From Azophilus sp965221755 (GTDB taxonomy: Bacteria > Pseudomonadota > Gammaproteobacteria > Pseudomonadales > Azotimanducaceae): 64,000 nt of DNA. The stretch covers positions 3,782,001-3,846,000 of the forward strand of contig OZ244921.1 in assembly GCA_965221755.1 (NCBI GenBank), in the 5' to 3' direction. The notes below the pieces were generated by a model that was not told the origin of the DNA, made no database searches, and saw only the letters and a list, made by a program, of their open reading frames with translations. Both the position numbers and the translations under genes were made by a program. Positions 47,621-57,020 of the stretch are shown here, piece by piece. The stretch's first letter is position 1; each line of letters starts with the position of its first letter.

Positions 47621-47951
47621 AAAGCTCCTCCAGCCTCGATCCCGACGGCCAGGGTGCGAGTCCCATTTGTCCGGCGGAGGCCAAAAGGACGAGCGCGGCC
47701 TGTTGGGACTGCGCGGGCCTCGGGTTTGCGCGCCTACGCAGGCTAATCGACAAATGTTTCCGCAGCTTTTACGTGAAATATTTGCTGTTGAAATGGCTTA
47801 AGGCCCGCATAGGATTCCGGCGGGACGATAGCGCAATCACAACGCCGGAGGGAGCCCGCGCGACCTGACGGTCGCGGATGGAGTTTCGCTGACGCGAAAC
47901 TCCGCGCCTTTTGCGTGGGTGAGGCAATCAGTTTTCAGATGGAGGAAAACC
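47621..47951. other. Intergenic region upstream of the TonB-dependent receptor, with dispersed repeat copy 6
   Basis: No gene is visible. An AT-richer stretch around 47755-47795 could hold a promoter. Bases 47859-47920 are copy 6 of the two-hairpin repeat (CGCGACC-TGAC-GGTCGCG, then GGAGTTTCGC-TGAC-GCGAAACTCC). It ends about 30 bases before the receptor start codon. Confidence 0.7.
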
Positions 47952-50216
47952 ATGAACAAGACGCTGATTTGGTTGCTCTGCGCAATGCCTTTGCTCGTGC
48001 CGCCAAGTTCCATCGTTGCAGCGGAGGGATTGATCGAAGAGGTCGTGGTCACCGCCCGCAAGCGGGATGAGAGCCTCATGGACACGCCAGTTTCGGTGAG
48101 TGCGCTTACTGCATCAGATCTCAGTCGATTTCAGGTCGATGACTTGGGCGACCTTCAAAACGTCGTGCCGAACCTGAGCCTCAATATCGGCGATGCCGCC
48201 AATGCAGTCATCTACATCCGCGGCGTGGGGCAAAGAGATTCGCTTTCATTCGCTGATCCGGGGGTCGGCGTTTACTTGGACGATGTGTACATGGGCCGTG
48301 CGCAGGGTTCCTTTCTGGACGTGGTTGATGTTGAACGCATAGAGGTTCTGCGCGGTCCGCAGGGCAGCCTCTATGGACGGAACACCATCGGAGGCGCCAT
48401 CAAGTACGTCAGCGCCGCTCCGACGCTCGCGCCATTCCTTGAACTGGAGGCCGGGGTCGGCAACTACGGCCAACAAAGCCTCAAGGCAACTTGGAGCGGT
48501 CCCTTGAGCCGGGATGGCACCTTGCTTGGCCGCCTAACGCTCACGCACATCGCACACGACGGCTACAACGAAAACGGCTTTGCCGGGGCCGATTCCAACA
48601 CGGACGGCGACAAGGAAACCTTCGCCGGCCGATTGCGCCTGCAATACTCGCTGAACGAAGATCTGAGCTTGAATCTCACCGTTGACCGGTCCGTCAACGA
48701 CCCGAACCGTTCCATAACCCCCGCCAGAGTCACCACCGGCCCCGCGCTCGTCCAAAAAACCGCCCACCTTCAGCCCGCCAGGGACCCCTTCGACATCGAA
48801 GCCGATTTCAATGACGTGGAGCGCCTTGAGACCGAGGGTGTCGGCCTGACCGTCAGGTATCAGTTGTCCGATGCCATCCAACTGAAGTCCATCACTTCCT
48901 TCAGACAGCTCGATTACGAAACGCACATTGACCTGGACGGCACTGGGTTCGAGATCTTCGGCGTCCACGTTGACCAAAGCCAGGATCAGTTCAGCCAGGA
49001 GCTGCAGCTTTCCTATGATTCAGGGAGGGCGGTCAGGGCGCTTCTCGGCGTCTTCCACTTCTCTGAGGACGATATCACGCCAGATGGCATCAGCAACGCC
49101 GAGCCAATCGATTTCAGCGGCGGCGCCGGCGTGTTTTTCTCACCCTACGGCACGGTCAGCGAGAACGACCAGTCAGTTGGGGCCAACGCCGTCTTCGGCG
49201 AAATTTCCTGGTCCGCATCCGACGCAGTTGAGGTCACCTTGGGCGCCCGCTACACATCCGAGTCCAAGAAACTGAAACGCAAGGCGTGCCAAGCCCTTGG
49301 CGCATTCGGCGCGGTCCTGCCGCACATTGATGATTGCACCCCTGCGCCAAACTCATCAAACCCATTCGCACTGAACCTCGACCTGAGCGAGGACTTCAGC
49401 AAGTTGACCCCAAAGTTTGGCATCAGCCACAAGTTCGGCGATGGCGGTCTAGCCTATTTCAACTACGCCCGCGGCTTCAAGAGCGGCGGCTTTGACGGCC
49501 GCATCGGATACAACAGCGCGAGCGACGATGCCGCGGTGAACACTCAAGCGCTACCCTACGATCCCGAAATTGCTGATGCCTATGAAATTGGCTGGAAGTC
49601 GGTGCTTGCCGGCGGTCAGCTCCGCTTTAGCGCCGCCGCCTTCCTGAGCGACTATCAGGACTTGCAACTCAGCAGCTTCTCCGCAACGCCAACCGGGGGC
49701 TTCGCGACCGTGTTCACCAATGCGGGGAAGGCTGAGCACTGGGGATTCGAAGCCGAACTGCTTGCCAGCCCAACGCCGAATTTTCTGGTGAGTCTCGCAA
49801 TGGGCTACCTGAATGCCAAGTATCAGGAATTCATCAACAGCGCCAACGAAGACGTGGGCGGTTCGCTTACTCCGATCAACTCGCCGGAGCTCACCGGCAA
49901 CCTGGGATTGCAGTACCAACGCGCCCTCGGTTCAGTGCTGGTGATCCTCGGAGCCGACCTGAGCTACCGATCCGACTACCATGTGGACGTCAACAATCTG
50001 AAAGCGCTTCACCAAGACGACTTTGCGCTCATCAACGCATCGGCCACAGCGGAGAGTCAAGACGGCAGATGGAGTGTCTCGCTCGGCGTGAAGAACCTTT
50101 CGAACGAGGATTACATCACCCACGGGTTCGACCTGACGGCATTTCCGGGCGTAGGGCTGGCCTACTACGGGCAACCGCGAACCTATCACATCCAAGCGCG
50201 CTACCGCTTTCCCTGA
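47952..50216 (+). CDS. TonB-dependent outer-membrane receptor
   Basis: 754 residues. Signal peptide 1-24 (MNKTLIWLLCAMPLLVPPSS), TonB box-like EEVVVTARKR, plug domain (about 40-160: TPVSVSAL, NVIYIRGVGQRD-type segment, VERIEVLRGPQGSLYGRNTIGGAI) and a 22-strand barrel ending in aromatic RYRFP. The sequence resembles the large group of receptors for unknown organic substrates. No siderophore or vitamin locus is adjacent, so the ligand is unknown. ATG 47952 has GGAGG six bases upstream. The downstream truncated hydrolase might once have been functionally linked. Confidence 0.92.
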   Translation: MNKTLIWLLCAMPLLVPPSSIVAAEGLIEEVVVTARKRDESLMDTPVSVSALTASDLSRFQVDDLGDLQNVVPNLSLNIGDAANAVIYIRGVGQRDSLSFADPGVGVYLDDVYMGRAQGSFLDVVDVERIEVLRGPQGSLYGRNTIGGAIKYVSAAPTLAPFLELEAGVGNYGQQSLKATWSGPLSRDGTLLGRLTLTHIAHDGYNENGFAGADSNTDGDKETFAGRLRLQYSLNEDLSLNLTVDRSVNDPNRSITPARVTTGPALVQKTAHLQPARDPFDIEADFNDVERLETEGVGLTVRYQLSDAIQLKSITSFRQLDYETHIDLDGTGFEIFGVHVDQSQDQFSQELQLSYDSGRAVRALLGVFHFSEDDITPDGISNAEPIDFSGGAGVFFSPYGTVSENDQSVGANAVFGEISWSASDAVEVTLGARYTSESKKLKRKACQALGAFGAVLPHIDDCTPAPNSSNPFALNLDLSEDFSKLTPKFGISHKFGDGGLAYFNYARGFKSGGFDGRIGYNSASDDAAVNTQALPYDPEIADAYEIGWKSVLAGGQLRFSAAAFLSDYQDLQLSSFSATPTGGFATVFTNAGKAEHWGFEAELLASPTPNFLVSLAMGYLNAKYQEFINSANEDVGGSLTPINSPELTGNLGLQYQRALGSVLVILGADLSYRSDYHVDVNNLKALHQDDFALINASATAESQDGRWSVSLGVKNLSNEDYITHGFDLTAFPGVGLAYYGQPRTYHIQARYRFP

Positions 50217-50293
50217 GCAGCCTCCAAGCGAGTTCGAAGTAAGTCAAGAGGAACGGAAGCGGCGTTCATTGCGCCGCCAGGAATCATCACGAC

Positions 50294-50500
50294 ATGCCGA
50301 CCGCCAAAGTCGTCCAGACACCACGGTTGAACATCAGCGTCCGGACCTGCGGCGACCGGAAGGCGGCGACCATCCTGTTCATTCACGGCAACCTCGCCTC
50401 ATCCGTGTTGTGGACACAGACCATGGCGACCCTGCGGAACGAGTTCCGCTGCATCGCTCCGGACCTGCGCGGATTTGGGGCAACGTCTGCTGAACTTGAA
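50294..50500 (+). pseudogene. Truncated alpha/beta-hydrolase (N-terminal fragment)
   Basis: About the first 65 residues of an alpha/beta-hydrolase fold protein are intact: an oxyanion-side FIHGNLASSVLW and the CIAPDLRGFGAT strand-turn. Homology then ends and the frame runs into sequence antisense to the neighbouring gene, stopping at 50596. The nucleophile elbow and catalytic His are missing, so it cannot be active. It sits just after the TonB-dependent receptor. Confidence 0.7.
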
Positions 50501-51332
50501 ACAGCCGCCTCGTTCTTTTCACAAGATCGCCCAAGGTGCGTTCGAAGTGGCCGATCAGCAGCGTTTCCAAGGCGGCGCTCGCCAACACATGCGTGATTCG
50601 CTGGTCATCCGGGCTCTTTTGCTTAGTCAGCATGCCGCGCGTGACGGCCAGTGAGACGCGCTTCTCCCTAGTTCGGCTTGAGCCTGTTCGCATCGACTGG
50701 CAGGCATCGCTCATGGTGAGCGGCTGGCCCTTCCAGATGCCGAGCAGGGAATGCACGAAGGTGTACCAGTACTCCTCAGTACGAAAGAGCTTCTTGAAGG
50801 TGCTGTTCCAGTCATTGGCGTAGTCCACCAAGAACTCTGCCCAAGGCAGTAGAAACCGCTTGTCCGCCTCATCGCCGTTGTCGGAAATCCTGTCCAGCAG
50901 GGGCTGTGGACTTGAAGGGAGCAGACCTGCCTCGCCAAGAAACCGCATCGCTTCCGTGAGAGTGCCGCGAAAGTGCATGCGCCCTCCCTCAAGCATCTCC
51001 TCGGTGGGTTCGACACGCGTTCGGCGCAGGTCCGCCCAATCCTTCGTCTTGAAGAAAAGGTGTTCGGCGATGAGCTTCTGGAGACGGCTTTGCCGTGTTT
51101 TGGATGAACCGGTCTGCATGCAATCGCAGGCCTCACTGATGCTCAGGGGGGATTCACGCCAATGATGAACCAAGGTGACCGTGAACAGATACCAATACTC
51201 TTGGGAGAAGTAGTCCTTGCCGATGTCATCCAGCCAGCGCTGCCCGTAACGGTCCATGTAGGCAACCCATTTAACAAGGGTCTCAGGGTCCGAAACGAAG
51301 CTGAGGGCGGGCGGTGAGTCTAGCTGGGACAC
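50379..51332 (-). CDS. Protein with two tandem winged-helix (MarR-like) domains, unknown role
   Basis: About 317 residues; the N-terminus is uncertain because the upstream end of the frame lies in a dispersed repeat (GTG 51332 or ATG 51257 are candidate starts). Two homologous ~90-residue halves begin EYWYLFTVTLVHHWRESPLS and EYWYTFVHSLLGIWKGQPLT. Each carries a helix-turn-helix with MQTGSSKTRQ or MRTGSSRTRE in the recognition region, followed by a wing. The last ~35 residues read through sequence antisense to the truncated hydrolase, so the original C-terminus has probably been lost or replaced. Likely DNA-binding. Confidence 0.6.
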   Translation of the reverse strand: MSQLDSPPALSFVSDPETLVKWVAYMDRYGQRWLDDIGKDYFSQEYWYLFTVTLVHHWRESPLSISEACDCMQTGSSKTRQSRLQKLIAEHLFFKTKDWADLRRTRVEPTEEMLEGGRMHFRGTLTEAMRFLGEAGLLPSSPQPLLDRISDNGDEADKRFLLPWAEFLVDYANDWNSTFKKLFRTEEYWYTFVHSLLGIWKGQPLTMSDACQSMRTGSSRTREKRVSLAVTRGMLTKQKSPDDQRITHVLASAALETLLIGHFERTLGDLVKRTRRLFQVQQTLPQIRAGPERCSGTRSAGSPWSVSTTRMRRGCRE

Positions 51333-51343
51333 GCTTGCGCACA

Positions 51344-51442
51344 CGTCTCTCGCCCAAGAGGGCAAGAGACGGTTGTAGTTTCGCTTTCGCGAAACTCCGC
51401 GCCCGTCGCTTAGGTCAGATTCCGAAATGTTTCTGAGCCCGT
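51344..51442 (+). repeat. Two-hairpin dispersed repeat, copy 7 (allele B)
   Basis: CGTCTCTCGCCC...GGGCAAGAGACG, then GTTTCGC-TTTC-GCGAAAC, then the conserved tail with TTCCGAAATGTTTCTGAGCC. It lies between pepN and the winged-helix gene and is nearly identical to copy 3. Confidence 0.92.
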
Positions 51443-51494
51443 GCTGATTCTGAGAGGCCGATCATATCAGCTTTGTTCGCAGGGGCGTCATGAG

Positions 51495-54173
51495 CTACGG
51501 GACGGCCGACGACCCGGAAGCCTGCGCCAAGCTCTTGGTCACCACCTCGAACACGTCCTTGGACAGCCCCTCCTTGGCTTTCAGGCGCTCCAAGCCGGCT
51601 CGCATGAGCCGTTGGCGGGCCGCATCGAACTTCCTCCATTGGGTCAGGGGCGTCAGCAGGCGCGCGGCCATCTGCGGGTTCCTGGCATCGAGGTCGCCAA
51701 TCACCTCGCTGAGAAAGCCGTAGCCCACGCCTTCGGCAACATGGAACTGGCGGAGGTTTTGAAGGGTGAAGGCGCCGTACAGCGAGCGCAGCTTGTTCGG
51801 ATTGCCGGGATCGAAGCCGGGGTGGTCCTGCAGTTTGCGAACCGCAGCCACGTCCGTGCCGCGGGCGCTGGCCTGAATGCCGAACCATTGATTGACCACC
51901 AGGCTTTCGTGGCGCCAGCGTTGGTAGAAGCCATCCAGCACCTCCGCCCGGTTGGGATGGGCGGTGCGGTCGGCGATCTGCCGCAGCGCCGCCAAGCGGT
52001 CGGTCAGGTTGTCGGCGGCGTCCAAATGGGCCCTCAGCAAGCGGTCCACATCGTCCGCTCCGCTGTGGGCCAAGTAGCCCAAGGCGAGGTTGTTCAGGCC
52101 CCGGCGCGCCATGTCCAAGGCGTCCGGCCGGTAAGGGCCTTGCGGCGCATGGCGCTCGTAGAGTTGGCGCCAGCCATCCGCCAGTTCCTTGGCGAGAGTC
52201 TCAAGCAGGCGGTCCCGAGCGGCGATGATCGTCTCCACGTCGATCGAATCGACCTGCTCGAACACATAAGCCTCGCTCGGCAGCCGCAGCATTTCCCGGA
52301 GCATGGAGCGTGTCTCGGCGTCATCCGCCTTGAGCGCGTCGCCGATCAGGGCGCGGAACAGGTTCAACACCTCTCCACTGACCTCGGCCCCGCCGCCCAT
52401 TCGATCCAACTCGTCGAGCAGCAGGCTCTGCATGGCGTCCCAACGGGCGAAGCCGTCGCTGTCGTGGCGGGCCAGAAAGGCCAAGGCCTCCGGGGAGCGG
52501 GGATAGCGCACCCGCACCGGAGCGGAGAAGCCGCGCAGGAAGCTGACCGCCGGCGGTGCGGCCAAGCCGGCCACCGCCACGGTCGTCATCGGCTCGCGCA
52601 AGTGCGCCAAGAGGCTTGCGCCGCGCACCTCGACGGCGGCGTCATCGCTGGTGATGCGGACGTCCGACAGCGGCAGTTCCCCGCCGTCCGCGTCCAGCAA
52701 TCCCATCAACGCCGGGATGTGGAAGGGGGCCTTCTCCGGCTGCTCCGGGGTCGCCGGGCAGTGCTGCTTGATCCGGATGCGGAAGGTGCCGTTCCGCCAC
52801 TCAGTGCCCACGCTCAGGACCGGGGTGCCCGCTTGGGCGTACCAGCGTCGGAACTGGCCCAAGTCAATGCCGTTGGCGTCCTCCATGGCCGCTACGAAGT
52901 CCTCGGTGGTCACGGCTTGGCCGTCGTGGCGGTCGAAGTACAGGTCGCAGCCCTTGCGGAACCCGTCACGCCCCACCAAGCGCTGGGCCATGCCCACCAC
53001 TTCGGCGCCCTTCTCATAGACGGTGTGGGTGTAGAAGTTGGAAATCTCGATGTAGGAGTCCGGGCGCACGGAGTGGGCCATGGGGCCGCTGTCCTCGGCG
53101 AACTGCACGGTTCGCAGGAACGAGGCGTCCTCAATGCGCTTCACCGTCCTGGAGTGCATGTCGGAAGTGAACTGCGCATCCCGGAACACGGTGAAGCCCT
53201 CCTTGAGGCTGAGCTGGAACCAGTCCCGGCAGGTGACCCGGTTGCCGGACCAGTTGTGGAAGTACTCGTGGGCGATGACCGCCTCCACCCGCTCGTAGGC
53301 AGCGTCCGTGGCGGTGTCCGGGGAGGCCAGCACGCAGGCGGTGTTGAAGATGTTCAATCCCTTGTTCTCCATGGCCCCGGCGTTGAAGTCCTCCACCGCC
53401 ACAATCATGAAGATGTCCAGGTCGTACTCGCGCCCAAAGGTCTCCTCATCCCAACGCATGGCCCGCTTCACGGCGCCCATGGCGTACTCGCATTGGCTGA
53501 TGTTGTGCGGCTCGGAGTATATGCGCAGTTCCACGCGCCGCCCGCTCGTCGTGACGAATCCATCGGTCATGCAGGCCAGATCGCCGGCCACCAAGGCAAA
53601 CAGGTAGGCGGGCTTGGGGAAGGGATCCCGCCAAGTGACCGTGCGCCGCTCGCTGCCCTCGTCATCCGCCACCAGATTGCCGTTGGACAGCAGCACCGGG
53701 AAGCGCTTGGCATCGGCAGTGATGGTGGTGGTGAACTTCGCCAGAACGTCGGGCCGGTCCTGGTAGTAGGTGATCTTGCGAAAGCCCTGGGCCTCGCACT
53801 GGGTGCAGTACATCGTCCGCGACTTGTACAGCCCCAGTAGGGAACTGTTGCCCTCGGGCTGGATGCGGGTTTCGATTTCCAGCTCGAAAGCCGCGGGCGG
53901 CGCATGGATGATCAGAGACTCATCATCCACCTGATATTCGTTGCCGCTTAGGGACGCGCCGTCCAAGCGCACGGCAAGCAGTTCAAGCGCCTTGCCATCG
54001 AGCACGAGCGGCGCATCGGCCGCCGCCTCGGCAGCGCGCCGAATGCGCAGCTTGGAACGCACCGCGGTCGCGCCGTCGCGAATGTCGAAGGCCAGCTCCG
54101 TCTCCTCGGTGCGGTAGGCGGGTGGCTGGTAGTCCTTGAGGTAGGTGGGTTCGGGCAGGGCTTGGGATGGCAT
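51495..54173 (-). CDS. pepN: Aminopeptidase N (M1 family)
   Basis: 892 residues. M1 catalytic domain with GAMENKGLNIF exopeptidase motif and zinc site HEYFH (His302, Glu303, His306) plus Glu325 18 residues on. The following beta and long helical C-terminal domains match E. coli PepN, and the total length is close to its 870. Cytoplasmic removal of N-terminal residues from peptides. Start ATG 54173 is preferred over 54200 because AGGAG lies ten bases upstream and the TYLKDYQPPAYRTEE start matches the family. It diverges from the xdhC-like gene. Confidence 0.96.
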   Translation of the reverse strand: MPSQALPEPTYLKDYQPPAYRTEETELAFDIRDGATAVRSKLRIRRAAEAAADAPLVLDGKALELLAVRLDGASLSGNEYQVDDESLIIHAPPAAFELEIETRIQPEGNSSLLGLYKSRTMYCTQCEAQGFRKITYYQDRPDVLAKFTTTITADAKRFPVLLSNGNLVADDEGSERRTVTWRDPFPKPAYLFALVAGDLACMTDGFVTTSGRRVELRIYSEPHNISQCEYAMGAVKRAMRWDEETFGREYDLDIFMIVAVEDFNAGAMENKGLNIFNTACVLASPDTATDAAYERVEAVIAHEYFHNWSGNRVTCRDWFQLSLKEGFTVFRDAQFTSDMHSRTVKRIEDASFLRTVQFAEDSGPMAHSVRPDSYIEISNFYTHTVYEKGAEVVGMAQRLVGRDGFRKGCDLYFDRHDGQAVTTEDFVAAMEDANGIDLGQFRRWYAQAGTPVLSVGTEWRNGTFRIRIKQHCPATPEQPEKAPFHIPALMGLLDADGGELPLSDVRITSDDAAVEVRGASLLAHLREPMTTVAVAGLAAPPAVSFLRGFSAPVRVRYPRSPEALAFLARHDSDGFARWDAMQSLLLDELDRMGGGAEVSGEVLNLFRALIGDALKADDAETRSMLREMLRLPSEAYVFEQVDSIDVETIIAARDRLLETLAKELADGWRQLYERHAPQGPYRPDALDMARRGLNNLALGYLAHSGADDVDRLLRAHLDAADNLTDRLAALRQIADRTAHPNRAEVLDGFYQRWRHESLVVNQWFGIQASARGTDVAAVRKLQDHPGFDPGNPNKLRSLYGAFTLQNLRQFHVAEGVGYGFLSEVIGDLDARNPQMAARLLTPLTQWRKFDAARQRLMRAGLERLKAKEGLSKDVFEVVTKSLAQASGSSAVP

Positions 54174-54277
54174 AAGGCAGGCTCCTCGTGTCTCTGGCAA
54201 ACTGGGGCAAATTCGGGCAAAAAACCCAACCCATGCTAGAATTTTCGGGTTGCGTCGAACGAACCGCCATTCTACCC

Positions 54278-55276
54278 ATGCAGGCCGTCGATAACGAAGT
54301 GCTCAACCAAGTCGCCGTCTGGCTGCAGGGTGGCGAGCCGTGCTGGCTGGCCACCGTGGTGCAGACGTGGGGCTCCTCGCCCCGCCCCATCGGCTCCCTG
54401 TTCGCCTGCAATACCCAAGGCCAAGTCTCAGGCTCCCTGTCCGGGGGCTGCGTCGAGGACGATCTCCTGGAGAAGCTCACCCGGGGCGAACTCGCCGCCG
54501 AGAAGGCGCAGTTCCTTCAGTACGGCGTCACCGCCGAGGAAACCGAGAAGCTGGGCCTGCCCTGCGGCGGGCACCTCCACATCGTGGTCGAGCCGCTTAG
54601 GGCCGCCGAGCCTTGGCTGTCCCATTTCAAGCATCTGCGGAGCCGTTTGGCCGAACGACGTCCGGTGCGGCGGCGGTTGGATCTGCGTCACGGCGACTTC
54701 AGCCATCGGGATGTGGACGCCCACGAACCCGTGGCGTGGGATCCGGCCAGCGAAGTGCTTGAGCACACTTACGGACCGCGCCGCCAGCTCTTCATCATCG
54801 GCGCCGGCATGGTCTCCAAGTATTTGGCCGACATGGCGCAGGCGCTTGACTACGAAGTCACGGTCTGCGACCCCCGAGACTACCTGCTTAGGGACTTCAA
54901 CGTCCCCGGCGCGCGATTGATCAACGACATGCCCGACGACGCGGTGCGAGCCCACGCCCAGGATGCCTCCTCCGCCATCGTCGCCCTAACCCATGACCCC
55001 CGCATCGACGACATGGGCCTGATGGAGGCGCTGACCACTAAAGCCTTCTACGTCGGCGCCATGGGCTCGAGCCGCACCTCGGCCAGCCGACGCGAGCGCC
55101 TGCGGGCGCTGGATCTGGGCGAAGCCGAGCTCAAGCGCCTGCGCGCCCCCATCGGCCTGCCCATCGGCAGCAAGACCCCGCCGGAAATCGCCGTCGCCGT
55201 GATGGCGGAAATCATCGCCGTGCAGAAGGGATTGGGCGCCGAGAGCCGCCAAGCACTTGAACGCGCCCAAAGGTAG
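54278..55276 (+). CDS. XdhC/CoxI-family molybdenum-hydroxylase maturation protein
   Basis: 332 residues. N-terminal XdhC/CoxI domain (WLATVVQTWGSSPRPIGSLF, GSLSGGCVEDDLL) and C-terminal Rossmann XdhC_C domain (LFIIGAGMVSKYLADMA, AIVALTHDPRIDDMGLMEAL, YVGAMGSSRTSASRRERL). These proteins insert or sulfurate molybdenum cofactor for xanthine-dehydrogenase-type enzymes. No such hydroxylase is in the window. Next to the MocA-like gene it suggests a Mo-cytidine-dinucleotide enzyme encoded elsewhere. ATG 54278 is chosen because family homology begins there. Confidence 0.92.
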   Translation: MQAVDNEVLNQVAVWLQGGEPCWLATVVQTWGSSPRPIGSLFACNTQGQVSGSLSGGCVEDDLLEKLTRGELAAEKAQFLQYGVTAEETEKLGLPCGGHLHIVVEPLRAAEPWLSHFKHLRSRLAERRPVRRRLDLRHGDFSHRDVDAHEPVAWDPASEVLEHTYGPRRQLFIIGAGMVSKYLADMAQALDYEVTVCDPRDYLLRDFNVPGARLINDMPDDAVRAHAQDASSAIVALTHDPRIDDMGLMEALTTKAFYVGAMGSSRTSASRRERLRALDLGEAELKRLRAPIGLPIGSKTPPEIAVAVMAEIIAVQKGLGAESRQALERAQR

Positions 55277-55285
55277 TGGTCCGTT

Positions 55286-55882
55286 TTGAGCCGTCGGCCA
55301 CCAAGGCCCGAACGAACGTCAACCTGCGCCGCCGTCGTTCTGGCGGCCGGCTTTGCCCGACGCTTCGGCGGCGACAAGCGGCAGTGGCCGATGCCGGACG
55401 GGCGCACCCTGCTGGAAAGCGCCCTCGCCCGCTATCACAAGGGTTTTGAGTCGGTTTTTCTGGTTCTGCGCCCCGAAGACAGCGATTGGGCGCGAAAGCT
55501 CAGTGGCTGCGCAAAGGTCTTCGCCGCCGAGGCGCACTTGGGCATGGGCCACTCGCTGGCGGCGGGCATCGCCGCCGCAAAGGGCTTTGATGGCGCGTTC
55601 ATCGCTTTGGGCGACATGCCTTGGGTGGCAGCGTCCACCTTAGTGGCCCTGCGCCGGAGGTTGAACGACCGCAGCGCCATTGTTCGCCCCCTTTGCAACG
55701 GCACGCCCGGCCATCCGGTGGGGTTCGGCCAAGCCCATTTCGAGGCTTTGATGAACCTAAGCGGCGACCAAGGCGCCAAGGCGGTGCTCGACCAAAGCCC
55801 GCAGCGCATCACCGCCATCGAAGTGGCCGACGCGGGGGTGATCCGCGACCTGGACGTTCCCCCGTCCGCCCCCGGCGCTTAA
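55286..55882 (+). CDS. MocA/MobA-like nucleotidyltransferase (molybdopterin cytidylyltransferase-like)
   Basis: 198 residues with the NTP-transferase fold: VVLAAGFARRFGGDKRQWP (nucleotide-binding), VFLVLRPED, LGDMPWVAASTLVAL (metal-binding), and GTPGHPVGFGQAHFEAL, the MocA-type PxHPV signature. MocA adds CMP to molybdopterin for XdhC-dependent hydroxylases, consistent with the adjacent xdhC-like gene. The start is TTG 55286 with an N-terminal tail of ~13 residues before the fold. The stop codon lies in a 23-base direct repeat. Confidence 0.88.
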   Translation: MSRRPPRPERTSTCAAVVLAAGFARRFGGDKRQWPMPDGRTLLESALARYHKGFESVFLVLRPEDSDWARKLSGCAKVFAAEAHLGMGHSLAAGIAAAKGFDGAFIALGDMPWVAASTLVALRRRLNDRSAIVRPLCNGTPGHPVGFGQAHFEALMNLSGDQGAKAVLDQSPQRITAIEVADAGVIRDLDVPPSAPGA

Positions 55883-55906
55883 GCCCGTCCGCCCCCGGCG
55901 CTTAAG
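55861..55906 (+). repeat. Perfect 23-bp tandem duplication over the mocA-like stop codon
   Basis: The block beginning CCCGTCCGCCCCCGGCGCTT and ending AAG occurs twice head to tail; the first copy holds the stop codon. Confidence 0.95.
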
Positions 55907-55959
55907 AAGGGCAGGATGTCCGCCTTGAGGGATGCCGTCGAATGAAGCGCAAACCAAAC

Positions 55960-55999
55960 TTCACGTTGGCGCTGCGCTGGCGCTGAACGCCAACGTGAA
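55960..55999. terminator. Bidirectional terminator-like hairpin between mocA-like gene and nadK
   Basis: TTCACGTTGGCG and CGCCAACGTGAA form a perfect 12-base stem with a 16-base loop between two convergent genes. There is no T-tract on either side, so rho-independent termination would be imperfect. Confidence 0.6.
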
Positions 56000-56008
56000 T
56001 CTCAACCC

Positions 56009-56905
56009 CTATCTTTGTCCGCCCAGCCGGGTCGCCCAATCGAGCTTGCTGCGGCAGGACTCATAAAAGCTGTGCCCGTAGGCGTAGACCAAGCGCAAGG
56101 GGGCCGCATGCTTGTCGATGGCAATTTGGTCGCCGCTTTCCAAGTCGAAGGTGACTTGGGAGTCGCAGCTCACCTGCGCCCGCTCCACCGCGCCCAAGGT
56201 CACCGTGACGGTCGAGTCGCCCCGCACCACCAAGGGCCGGGACGTGAGCGTGTGGGGATACATGGGCACGATGACGATGGCATCCAGGGACGGATGCATG
56301 ATCGGCCCGCCGGCGGACAGCGCATAGGCCGTGGAGCCGGTGGGCGACGCCACGATCAAGCCGTCGGAACGCTGGTCGTAAACGAACTCGCCGTTGACCG
56401 CCAAGGAGAACTCCATCATGCGGGCCATGCTGCCGGGATTGACCACCACGTCGTTCAGCGCCGGGGAGCGGGCGAGCGCCTCGGATTCCCGCAGCACCTT
56501 GGCTTCAAGCAGAAAGTGGTCCTCCACCCGGTACTCGCCGGCCAGCACCGCGCCGAGTTGCTCATCAATGCGCTTGGGCGCGATGTCGGCCAGGAAGCCC
56601 AAGCCGCCGCGATTGATGCCGACCACGGGAACGCCGGCATGGGCCAGGTCCCGCCCGACGCCAAGCAGGCTGCCGTCGCCGCCGACCACGACGATCAGGC
56701 CGCAGCGCTCGCCAAGCGCCCGCCGCGAGCAAACGCCATAGCCTTCGTCCTTGAGCAGGGCGGCGGTTTGGTCCTCGACCAGGATGCGAACGCCATGCCC
56801 AGCCAAGCACTTGACCACCGTTCTCAACGTGTCAGCCACATGGGCGCTGTCCCGCCGCCCGATCAGGCCAACGACGTTGAATGCCGCATTCTCGCTGCTG
56901 TCCAT
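56009..56905 (-). CDS. nadK: NAD kinase
   Basis: 298 residues. ATP-NAD kinase domain with GGDGS (Gly75-Ser79, catalytic Asp77), VVGINRGGLGFLADI, the NE/ND-type motif ALNDVVVNPG and SDGLIVASPTGSTAYALSAGGP. Length is as in E. coli NadK. Phosphorylates NAD to NADP in the cytoplasm. Divergent from selA; the gap contains hairpin 1 of the dispersed repeat. Confidence 0.96.
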   Translation of the reverse strand: MDSSENAAFNVVGLIGRRDSAHVADTLRTVVKCLAGHGVRILVEDQTAALLKDEGYGVCSRRALGERCGLIVVVGGDGSLLGVGRDLAHAGVPVVGINRGGLGFLADIAPKRIDEQLGAVLAGEYRVEDHFLLEAKVLRESEALARSPALNDVVVNPGSMARMMEFSLAVNGEFVYDQRSDGLIVASPTGSTAYALSAGGPIMHPSLDAIVIVPMYPHTLTSRPLVVRGDSTVTVTLGAVERAQVSCDSQVTFDLESGDQIAIDKHAAPLRLVYAYGHSFYESCRSKLDWATRLGGQR

Positions 56906-56946
56906 GCACGCACCCTACACGACCGGCTTGGATCTAGCCAAGCAGG

Positions 56947-56964
56947 CGCGACCTGACGGTCGCG
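56947..56964 (+). repeat. Dispersed repeat copy 8 (hairpin 1 of allele A only)
   Basis: CGCGACC-TGAC-GGTCGCG stands alone, without hairpin 2 or the tail, in the short divergent gap between nadK and selA. Confidence 0.8.
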
Positions 56965-57020
56965 CACGGGCCGTCTGCGTTAAACTGCCGCGCAACGCTT
57001 AAGGCCACGACGGCACCAAG

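Noticed and set aside
51441..53840. A 799-codon plus-strand open frame
   Set aside because: It is antisense to pepN, whose zinc-peptidase motifs and full-length homology are unmistakable.
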